A stretch of DNA of 60,056 nucleotides, taken from positions 1 through 60,056 of the forward strand of contig JBOHVS010000337.1 in assembly GCA_050735975.1 (NCBI GenBank), given 5' to 3'. Shown here one piece after another: positions 1 through 6,480 of this stretch (its first letter is position 1; each line of letters opens with the position of its first letter). The notes below the pieces were generated by a model that worked only from the letters and a program-made list of their open reading frames with translations, was not told where the DNA came from and searched no databases. The DNA comes from DATMBL01 sp050735975 (lineage in GTDB: Bacteria > Desulfobacterota > Binatia > UBA9968). A program made the translations under genes and the position numbers.

Positions 1-1
1 C

Positions 2-241
2 GATAGCGTGCTGGTGACGGGCACGACCACGAGTGGTTGCGTGCGCGCGAGCGTTATCGACGCCTTCTCATATAATTTTAAAGTTTCGGTCATCGAAGAA
101 TGCGTCTTCGACCGCGGCCAATCTTCATATAAGATCAACCTCTTCGATATGGCGATGAAGTACGCGGATGTGATTTCACTCAAAGAAGCGATCGATTACG
201 TGCGCGGTCTGCCTGACAACCTCTACGCCCCGGCACTTTAG
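2..241 (+). CDS. Isochorismatase-like cysteine hydrolase, C-terminal part
   Basis: The 5' end lies outside the window; the visible 79 residues are the C-terminal part of an isochorismatase-fold hydrolase. The motif VTGTTTSGCVRASVIDA carries the family's nucleophilic cysteine, and the following VIEECVFDRG and INLFDMAMKYADV are typical of the N-carbamoylsarcosine amidase / nicotinamidase-like branch. Members hydrolyse C-N bonds of amides or carbamoyl compounds in the cytoplasm; the substrate cannot be read here. The gene ends 25 bases before a MetE-like gene on the same strand, so the two may be cotranscribed. Confidence 0.85.
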   Translation, partial: DSVLVTGTTTSGCVRASVIDAFSYNFKVSVIEECVFDRGQSSYKINLFDMAMKYADVISLKEAIDYVRGLPDNLYAPAL

Positions 242-266
242 AGAGTTTCGCGTTTCGGATTTCAAT

Positions 267-1409
267 TTGAATTTATGTGCTCCAGACTCAAAACGAGATC
301 GCCCCGTGATTACCACCCACGCCGACGCCATAGGCAGCCTGCTCCGGCCTCCTGAGTTGCTTAAGGCACAAGAGCAGTTAGCCTCTCGAACCATCCGTGT
401 TGCTGAATTCAAAGAGATCGAAGATCGCGCGGTTGATGACGCGGTCGCGCTGCAAGAATCGTTGGGGCTGGAGGTAGTCACCGACGGCGAAATGCGCCGG
501 CAGTCGTTTCAGAGCCAGATGACTGCTGCGGTCAGCGGCTTTGGCGAACATAATCTCGACGCTTTTCTTTGGGGCGAGTGGTATAACGAGCAGGGCGTAC
601 AGAAAAAACGGCGGCCGCGCCGGCTTGGGGCCGTCACGAAGCTTGAGCGGCTTCGTTATCTCTCGGCGGAAGAATTTTCTTATCTCAAAAGCAAAACCAA
701 CAGAATCCCCAAAGTAAGCCTTCCCAGTCCCGGCTTATGGGCCAACTTCTGGTCGCCGAAGTATTCCGGTCATGTCTATCCGACGCTCGATGCTTTTCTG
801 GCCGACATCGTCGCTATCCTGCGCGAGGAAGTTGCCGAGCTGGTTCGCTTGAAGGCCACCTACATTCAAATCGACGCTCCTCATTACGGACTCTTGCTCG
901 ATCCCAAAACCCGACGCTTTTATGAAGGACGGGGTTGGAGCCTCGATCGATGGCTAAGTCAGGGCATCGAGCTCGACAACGCCGTCATGAGGGGATTTCC
1001 AAGTGTCACCTTTGGCTTTCACGTCTGACGCGGGAACCAGGGCGGCCGGTGGCTCGCCGAAGGTGGTTATGAAGCGATTAGCCGCCGGCTTTTTCGCCCC
1101 ATAAAAGCACAACGCCTGTTGCTCGAATACGACGACCCGCGCTCGGGAACGTTCGACCCCCTGAAAGACATCCCCGACGATAAATTCGTGGTCTTGGGTC
1201 TGATTTCAACCAAGAAAGCCAAAATGGAGAGCCCGGCAGAATTGAGGCAAGGGGTCTCTGAAGCGAGTCGCTATGTTCCGCTCGAGAGGCTGGGACTAAG
1301 CCCGCAATGCGGCTTTGCGTCATCGATCCTTGGCAACCCCATATCCTCCGACACGCAGCGGCAAAAACTCGAGCTTGCAGCCAGAACGGCGCATTCGATT
1401 TGGGACTAA
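267..1409 (+). CDS. MetE-like (methionine synthase II C-terminal family) protein with in-frame TGA at its zinc Cys
   Basis: The reading frame runs from TTG 267 (or GTG 306, which better fits a usual N-terminus beginning ITTHADAIGSLLRPPELL) to TAA 1407-1409 with one internal TGA at 1026-1028. Both halves are in the same frame and together make a full-length protein of about 380 residues of the cobalamin-independent methionine synthase family (UROD/MetE barrel). The TGA falls in FGFHV-TGA-RGNQGGRW; I expect FGFHxCRGN there, where H-x-C supplies zinc ligands. The later ligand Cys is intact in LSPQCGFASS. The product is either a selenoprotein read through with help of the hairpin at 1041-1058, or a one-base-decayed pseudogene. 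No selA, selB or selC lies in the window. These short MetE-like proteins act in C-S bond chemistry with uncertain substrates. The end is 3 bases from the convergent TauE-like gene. Confidence 0.75.
1041..1058 (+). promoter_or_regulatory. SECIS-like hairpin just after in-frame TGA
   Basis: GGCG (1041-1044) pairs with CGCC (1055-1058) and GCC (1045-1047) with GGC (1051-1053), giving seven base pairs with one bulged U (1054) and a GGU apical loop (1048-1050). The stem begins 12 bases after the TGA and the loop lies about 20 bases after it. Known bacterial SECIS elements are hairpins at that distance, often with a G-rich start of the loop and a bulged U; in E. coli fdhF the bulge is on the 5' arm, here on the 3' arm. 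A GC-rich coding sequence can form such a hairpin by chance. Confidence 0.4.
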
Positions 1410-1412
1410 GAG

Positions 1413-2213
1413 TTAACCACGCTGCGTCAACGCCCGTACAAGCAGTGTTGCCCCGATCACGGACAGAAGCACCAACAGGCCGCGGTTAAAGGTCCTCTGG
1501 TTTACACGGTCCTGGGTCTTTAGCCCTGCATAGAAACCGGCCAGAATAAATAACGTCACCTCTAAAGTAAGAACGAGCGTGGCCCAACCAAACAAATTCC
1601 AAGTCGAGACCGCAACAAGCTGGCTCGCCTTGGTGAGCACGAAGATGGTGGCTATGGTTTTGATGAAGTCTTTCTTCTCGAGTTTTAAGCTATACAGATA
1701 GATGGCCAGGGAAGGACCGGCGGCATTCGTCATGCCGTTTAAGAAGCCGCTGAGCAAGCCGACGGCGGGAGAAAGAAGGCTCTCGGCGCGAGAGGAAATC
1801 TTAAAATCGAAGCGCAGCAGATTCGAAAGAACAAAGACGAGCACCATCACGCCAAGACAAAAGTTGAGGACCCATAGCGGCAGCATGACCAGCACTTTGG
1901 TGCCGAGAAATACGCCGATGATCATCAACACCAGAAGCCAATGGAAGCGTTGCCATACCGCGTACGGAAAGCCGCCACGAAACACCTGGGCAACATCCAT
2001 GACGATGTTGGGGATAATGAGAATGGTGATGGCCGTGCGAATGTCCAACAGCAGCGCTACCATCGGCGTCGCGATCATGGGGAACCCTAGACCTGTCGTT
2101 CCTTTGACGTAGGAGGCGAAAAGGAGCGCAACCGCTACAAGGGCGGTGGTTAGATCGAAGGCCATCTCAAGCCGGACAAAGGGGCGCGTCTCTAGCAGGT
2201 TGCGGAAAAACAC
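1413..2213 (-). CDS. TauE/SafE (TSUP) family membrane permease
   Basis: Hydrophobic protein with about eight predicted membrane segments and the TSUP signature KGTTGLGFPMIATP near the N-terminus, with a second glycine-rich repeat (LLSGFLNGMTNAAGPSLAIY) in the second half. The family exports sulfite, sulfoacetate or other organosulfur anions, or imports them, across the inner membrane. The longest frame starts at GTG 2213, but ATG 2165 puts the start directly before the first membrane helix (MAFDLTTALVAVALLF) and may be the true start. It is convergent with the MetE-like gene. The substrate is not determinable. Confidence 0.85.
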   Translation of the reverse strand: MFFRNLLETRPFVRLEMAFDLTTALVAVALLFASYVKGTTGLGFPMIATPMVALLLDIRTAITILIIPNIVMDVAQVFRGGFPYAVWQRFHWLLVLMIIGVFLGTKVLVMLPLWVLNFCLGVMVLVFVLSNLLRFDFKISSRAESLLSPAVGLLSGFLNGMTNAAGPSLAIYLYSLKLEKKDFIKTIATIFVLTKASQLVAVSTWNLFGWATLVLTLEVTLFILAGFYAGLKTQDRVNQRTFNRGLLVLLSVIGATLLVRALTQRG

Positions 2214-2290
2214 TCATATGCTTTCTGTCTGCGTGCAACGCACCGGCAGGCGTTGCGCTCAATCGCACGCAGCAGGCTGCAAACAGAGCT

Positions 2291-2309
2291 TTCTTCAGCA
2301 ACGTGCTAG
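2291..2309. repeat. Solo end of an inverted-repeat element
   Basis: The sequence TTCTTCAGCAACGTGCTAG differs by one base from the right end of the inverted-repeat element at 13817-13974 (TTCTTCAGCAACCTGCTAG). No matching left end is seen nearby, so this is a relic or chance match of that element family, lying between divergently transcribed genes. Confidence 0.45.
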
Positions 2310-2389
2310 AAAATGAATCGGCACAGTGAGACGGATTTGTCATAGGAGTTGAAAAGTCTTGTAAAATTTCCTTAATCTAGCAGAAATTT

Positions 2390-2854
2390 TTGGACCATAC
2401 CGTGAGATTTCTTAGCCGAACGCCAATCAGGACTTTCATCGTTTATCCCTTGCTCGCACTGGCATGGGAGCTTATCTGGAACAAAGGATCGGTCCAATGG
2501 CAGCTTGTTTTTCTTCCGCTGACGCTTTGGGGTTATCTGCAATACCGGCTCTGTGGCGTTTATCGACTTAAACATGGCGGCGGGGGCCCCGGGCTGGAAA
2601 CTCCTCCGGAACGTTTGGTCGCCACCGGACCCTATGCCTACACGCGGAATCCCATGTATCTCGGCCACATCATATTTCTCGTCGGTTTGTCCCTGACGCT
2701 ACGATCCTGGTTCGCCGGAGCCATCGCCGTCGCAGCCGCGATCTGGTTTCATACGCGCGTTCTCGGAGATGAAACGAAACTCCGAGAAAGATTGGGTCAA
2801 CCGTATCTCGAATATATGAATTCCGTGAAGCGCTGGGTCCCGGGCCTCCTTTAA
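2390..2854 (+). CDS. Isoprenylcysteine carboxyl methyltransferase (ICMT/PEMT) family protein
   Basis: A 154-residue membrane protein with TM segments near residues 14-30, 38-56, 90-105 and 107-122. The motif ATGPYAYTRNPMYLGHI matches the conserved GPY-x3-RNPMY SAM-binding signature of the ICMT/phospholipid methyltransferase family, and the later ETKLRERLGQPYLEYMNSVKRWVP tail is also typical. Such bacterial proteins methylate lipids or isoprenoid or protein carboxylates at the membrane; the substrate is unknown. Start TTG 2390 is uncertain, with GTG 2402 as an alternative. The gene stands alone. Confidence 0.8.
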   Translation: MDHTVRFLSRTPIRTFIVYPLLALAWELIWNKGSVQWQLVFLPLTLWGYLQYRLCGVYRLKHGGGGPGLETPPERLVATGPYAYTRNPMYLGHIIFLVGLSLTLRSWFAGAIAVAAAIWFHTRVLGDETKLRERLGQPYLEYMNSVKRWVPGLL

Positions 2855-3066
2855 AGATCCGCCTGACTACTCCATCCTTTTCTCAAAGACCGCGAAAGTG
2901 CCAGCGGAACAATTCCGTATATCTAATTATCCGGCTCTTGATGCGCACGCGTTCGCCGCTCCTCGAGCGCATTTAACTGCTCACGAAATGTTTCGAAACA
3001 CGATCAGTCGCAAAAAGACCACTGGTCATCTATCATGCGCCGGGCGGTTCTTGTCAAGCCGCGCAG

Positions 3067-3095
3067 TTGACAAAGAGTATCCCCTGACCTAACTT
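3067..3095 (+). promoter_or_regulatory. Possible sigma-70 promoter of thrC
   Basis: A perfect -35 box TTGACA at 3067-3072 is followed after 17 bases by TAACTT (3090-3095), a weak -10. It lies 22 bases upstream of the threonine synthase ATG, in the otherwise empty interval 2855-3117. A short leader with an AGGAG ribosome site (3110-3114) follows. Confidence 0.4.
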
Positions 3096-3117
3096 CGACC
3101 GGCCTGAAGCAGGAGAT

Positions 3118-4326
3118 ATGCCGGCTACGACGTTCGCTCAAGAGATCGTCTGTCCCCGCTGCCAAAACCACTTTCCTCTCTCTCAGCTACTCAATTTATG
3201 TGGCTGCGGGTCACCTCTGCTGGTGCGCTACGACTTAAAGAAAGCTTCGGCGGCGCTCGGCAAATCTTCATTTCAGGGCCGAGTCCCGACTCTTTGGCGC
3301 TACCGCGAGCTTCTGCCGCTGCAGGATGATACGCATCTTGTTTCGTTAGGAGAAGGGTTCACCCCGCTGCTTGAGGCCAAGGCCCTGGCTAGCGAGCTCG
3401 GCTTGCAGCGTCTATGGATCAAGGATGAAGCGCAGAATCCCACCGGTTCATTCAAAGACAGAGGTCTGTCGCTCGCTATCTCGGTGGCTAAAGAGTTAGG
3501 GGTAAGGAAGGTGGCCATCCCTTCTGCAGGTAACGCCGGCGGCTCACTGTCGGCCTACGCAGCGCGCGCTGGAATCGAGGCGCACGTCTTCATGCCTAAA
3601 GATACCCCTAAAGCGAATCAGATCGAGGTTCAGCAGTACGGCGCCAAACTCACTCTCGTGGATGGCCTTATCAACGATTGCGGCAGGATAATCGCAGAAA
3701 AACAAGCTGCCGAAGGTTGGTTCGACGTTTCGACCCTCAAGGAGCCGTACCGCGTGGAAGGCAAGAAGACCATGGGATACGAGATCGCCGAGCAGCTAAA
3801 CTGGAACGTTCCGGACGTTATCATTTATCCCACCGGCGGCGGCACAGGGCTAATCGGCATGTGGAAGGCATTTCAAGAAATGGAGAAACTCGGTTGGATT
3901 CGGAGCAAGCGACCGCGCATGGTTTCCGTTCAGGCGAGCGGCTGCGCCCCGATCGTCAAGGCTTTTGAAGAAGGGAACCAAGCCGCCGAAGCCTGGCAGA
4001 ACGCTAAGACCATCGCATCCGGTCTGCGCGTGCCGCAGGCGGTAGCGGACTTCTTAATATTACGGGCGCTGCGCGAGAGCAAGGGCATGGCCCTGAGTGT
4101 AGGCGACGATGAAATGCTGGCGGAAATTCCTCGCGCGGGACGAGCGGAAGGAATTTTCCTTTGTCCCGAAGGGGCGGCCTGCGTCGCGGCACTGCGTCGC
4201 TTGCGGAAAATAACATGGATCAGTGCGAGTGACGAGGTGTTGATCTTTAATACCGCCTCCGGGCTTAAATATCTGGATGTTATTCAGGCCGCTGGAATCG
4301 AGGACCCGCTTGTTGATGGCGGGTGA
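3118..4326 (+). CDS. thrC: Threonine synthase
   Basis: A 402-residue PLP enzyme of fold type II. The N-terminus carries CPRCQNHFPLSQLLNLCGCG, a small zinc-ribbon-like segment common in this threonine synthase branch. PLP Lys113 sits in NPTGSFKDRG, and a glycine-rich phosphate loop is seen in PTGGGTGLIG. It converts O-phosphohomoserine to threonine and phosphate in the cytoplasm. ATG 3118 is preceded by AGGAG at good spacing. No hom or thrB lies beside it; the next gene, 139 bases away, encodes a 2-oxoacid dehydrogenase E2. A different PLP lyase of the same fold is possible but less likely. Confidence 0.88.
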   Translation: MPATTFAQEIVCPRCQNHFPLSQLLNLCGCGSPLLVRYDLKKASAALGKSSFQGRVPTLWRYRELLPLQDDTHLVSLGEGFTPLLEAKALASELGLQRLWIKDEAQNPTGSFKDRGLSLAISVAKELGVRKVAIPSAGNAGGSLSAYAARAGIEAHVFMPKDTPKANQIEVQQYGAKLTLVDGLINDCGRIIAEKQAAEGWFDVSTLKEPYRVEGKKTMGYEIAEQLNWNVPDVIIYPTGGGTGLIGMWKAFQEMEKLGWIRSKRPRMVSVQASGCAPIVKAFEEGNQAAEAWQNAKTIASGLRVPQAVADFLILRALRESKGMALSVGDDEMLAEIPRAGRAEGIFLCPEGAACVAALRRLRKITWISASDEVLIFNTASGLKYLDVIQAAGIEDPLVDGG

Positions 4327-4465
4327 GCTTGCCGCCAACGCTCCAGCGAACCGATGGTGCAACCGCGACTTTTGATTGCGACCTTTCCGGGGTAGGGTCT
4401 AACAAGAGACCCCGACAGGACCTTCAAGCGGTTCAAAAAAGCTCAAAGAAGGAAGAGGAGTTGGT

Positions 4466-5659
4466 TTGGCCACGGATGTGATAATGCCTGCGCTGGGGGT
4501 TGCGCAGGAAAAAGGAACGCTCATCAATTGGCTAAAAGCCGAGGGCGACTCCGTCGCCAAGGGCGAACCTCTTATGGAGGTTGAAACCGACAAAGCCACC
4601 GTAGAGATCGAAGCCCCTGCTTCCGGGATCTTGGCCAACGTGAGCGCGTCTCCCGGAGACGAGGTGCCCGTGGGCAACAGAATTGCCGTTATCCTCGCTC
4701 CCAGCGAAAAAATGACCGATATTTCGCCATCCCAACCTCGAGCAACTGTAGATACAGGCCCAAATCCTGCGCCCGCCAACGGCCAGCAGGCGCTGGAAAC
4801 CAAATATGTTCACTCCGGAGTTATAAGAGCTTCGCCCGCGGCGCGGAGAATCGCGCGAGAAAAAGGGTTGGATTTATCCGCCGTGCTGGGGACGGGGCCG
4901 GACGGAGCGGTTATCGCTGCGGACTTGATGCGGTCTGCCGCCGAAAAAGCCGGCCCGGCGGGAGGGTCGCCGAAAATAAAAGAAACAGTCCAACTGACTC
5001 CGATGCGCCGCATCGTCGGGGAGCGGATGACCAAGAGCAAGCAGACCGCTCCCCACTTCTACCTCAGCATGGACGTTGATATGACAGCGGTCACGCAGCT
5101 AAAGACCGCTGCAAAAGAAAAAGGGGCGCCGCTTATCCCGTCGATTAATGATTACATTCTTAGCGCTGCTGCGCGCGCCTTGATAGACTTTCCTGCGTTG
5201 AACGCCGCCTTCTCCGACCAAGGCGTCCAGATGCACGCGGAGATCAATCTCGGCGTGGCTGTCGCATTGGAAGAGGGCTTGGTCGTGCCGGTGATCCGTA
5301 GCGCTGACCGGCTATCGCTACGTGAAATCGCCGAGCAAAGCCGCGAGCTTGCGGAAAAAGCCCAAACGAAGAAACTCTTTCCTCTGGCTTACGAGGGTGG
5401 AACCTTCACCGTCTCCAATCTCGGTATGTTCGGCGTCGATAATTTTGTCGCAATCATCAATCCGCCTCAGTGCGCTATCCTCGCCGTTGGCCGGGTCGCG
5501 CCACGCGTCGTTCCCCACAACGAGGGCTTCACTATACGCCCAATAATGACCATGAGCCTTTCAGCCGATCACCGGGTGGTTGACGGAGCGACCGCGGCCA
5601 GATTCCTGAAACAAGTCAAGAAATTATTAGAGGACGGATTAAACGACGCAACGAAATGA
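4466..5659 (+). CDS. 2-oxoacid dehydrogenase E2 (dihydrolipoamide acyltransferase)
   Basis: The domain order is complete: one lipoyl domain (residues 1-77, lipoyl-lysine K43 in VETDKATVEIE), a linker, a peripheral subunit-binding domain (about 113-150, RASPAARRIAREKGLDLSAV), then the catalytic acyltransferase domain ending in SADHRVVDG with His369 and Asp373. It carries acyl groups from E1 to CoA in a pyruvate or other 2-oxoacid dehydrogenase complex. TTG 4466 has AGAGGAG about five bases upstream. No E1 or E3 gene is near, so this is an orphan E2; whether it serves pyruvate, branched-chain acids or acetoin is unknown. The stop overlaps the next gene (ATGA). Confidence 0.88.
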   Translation: MATDVIMPALGVAQEKGTLINWLKAEGDSVAKGEPLMEVETDKATVEIEAPASGILANVSASPGDEVPVGNRIAVILAPSEKMTDISPSQPRATVDTGPNPAPANGQQALETKYVHSGVIRASPAARRIAREKGLDLSAVLGTGPDGAVIAADLMRSAAEKAGPAGGSPKIKETVQLTPMRRIVGERMTKSKQTAPHFYLSMDVDMTAVTQLKTAAKEKGAPLIPSINDYILSAAARALIDFPALNAAFSDQGVQMHAEINLGVAVALEEGLVVPVIRSADRLSLREIAEQSRELAEKAQTKKLFPLAYEGGTFTVSNLGMFGVDNFVAIINPPQCAILAVGRVAPRVVPHNEGFTIRPIMTMSLSADHRVVDGATAARFLKQVKKLLEDGLNDATK

Positions 5660-5946
5660 AGAACTCAGACTCACCGTTTAGCGAGCCCGTCGTTCTTCCG
5701 CTACAGGACAGCCTCGATCTTCATCCGTTTCAGCCGAAGGACATTCCGAGTGTCGTCGAAGAGTATATTGAACAGTGCAAAGGGGCGGGCGTTCGGGAGG
5801 TCCGCATCATTCACGGTAAGGGAATCGGCGTGCAGCGCAACATTGTGCAGTCGATTCTTAAAAAACACCCTGATGTCCAGTCGTTCCAAGAAGCTCCACC
5901 GGAAGCGGGCGGTTGGGGCGCTACAGTGGTTACGCTAAAGTTGTAA
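5656..5946 (+). CDS. Smr domain protein
   Basis: A 96-residue stand-alone Smr (small MutS-related) domain. It shows LDLHPF near the N-terminus and IIHGKGIG in the middle, the two conserved Smr motifs (LDLHG and HGxG types), and ends with GATVVTLKL. Smr domains are nucleases or RNA/DNA-binding modules. The ATG overlaps the E2 stop codon by four bases (ATGA), so translation is coupled, although no functional link to the dehydrogenase is known. Confidence 0.85.
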   Translation: MKNSDSPFSEPVVLPLQDSLDLHPFQPKDIPSVVEEYIEQCKGAGVREVRIIHGKGIGVQRNIVQSILKKHPDVQSFQEAPPEAGGWGATVVTLKL

Positions 5947-5949
5947 AGG

Positions 5950-5967
5950 AAAGCTCCGCCGGGCTTT
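5950..5967. terminator. Bidirectional terminator between smr and lspA
   Basis: AAAGCTC pairs with GGGCTTT (seven pairs, one G-U) around a four-base loop, followed by a short T run on either strand. It lies in the 36-base gap between two convergent genes, where a shared terminator would be expected. Confidence 0.5.
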
Positions 5968-5982
5968 TCGCCACGAGTGAAA

Positions 5983-6480
5983 TCATTTAGCGGCGAACGG
6001 GTCTTCGCCCTTGGCCTTCATAAGATAGTAGATAGTGATCAGGACCCCGACCGTGATGAAGCTATCGGCCAGATTGAAGGCCGGCCAGTGATAACCGGAC
6101 CAGTAGAAATCCAAAAAATCGATCACCTCACCGTAGGCGATACGATCGATAAGATTTCCGATCGCCCCGCCGAGGATAAAAGCCAGCGCGGTGATAAGCC
6201 CCGTCTCCTTGTCGGCCAACCGCCTTAGCATTATTACAATGAAACCTATCGCCAACACAGAGAAGAAAATAAGAAAAGGCAAACGAAAGGCGGCCGCGCT
6301 GCCGGCAAAGATGCCGAACGCGGCGCCGGTGTTGCGGATATAAGTCAGACTGAAGAAGTTTTCGATGATCGGAATCGAATGATGCAGGGGCATCGTTTGG
6401 TCAACGATGAACTTCGTCAGTTGATCAGCGATGATGATGAAAGCGACCCAACCGAAGACAACTTTGGTTTTACGAGTCAA
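5983..6480 (-). CDS. lspA: Lipoprotein signal peptidase II
   Basis: A 165-residue inner-membrane aspartyl peptidase with four membrane helices. The catalytic aspartates lie in the conserved GGAIGNLIDRIAYGEVIDFLDF and FNLADSFITVGV motifs. It removes signal peptides from diacylglyceryl-modified prolipoproteins. The ATG overlaps the ileS stop by four bases, a common ileS-lspA arrangement. Length and motifs are typical. Confidence 0.96.
   Translation of the reverse strand: MTRKTKVVFGWVAFIIIADQLTKFIVDQTMPLHHSIPIIENFFSLTYIRNTGAAFGIFAGSAAAFRLPFLIFFSVLAIGFIVIMLRRLADKETGLITALAFILGGAIGNLIDRIAYGEVIDFLDFYWSGYHWPAFNLADSFITVGVLITIYYLMKAKGEDPFAAK

Noticed and set aside
2898..3092. 64-codon frame upstream of thrC as a leader peptide
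   Set aside because: No threonine/isoleucine codon run and no attenuator hairpin; it covers the likely promoter.
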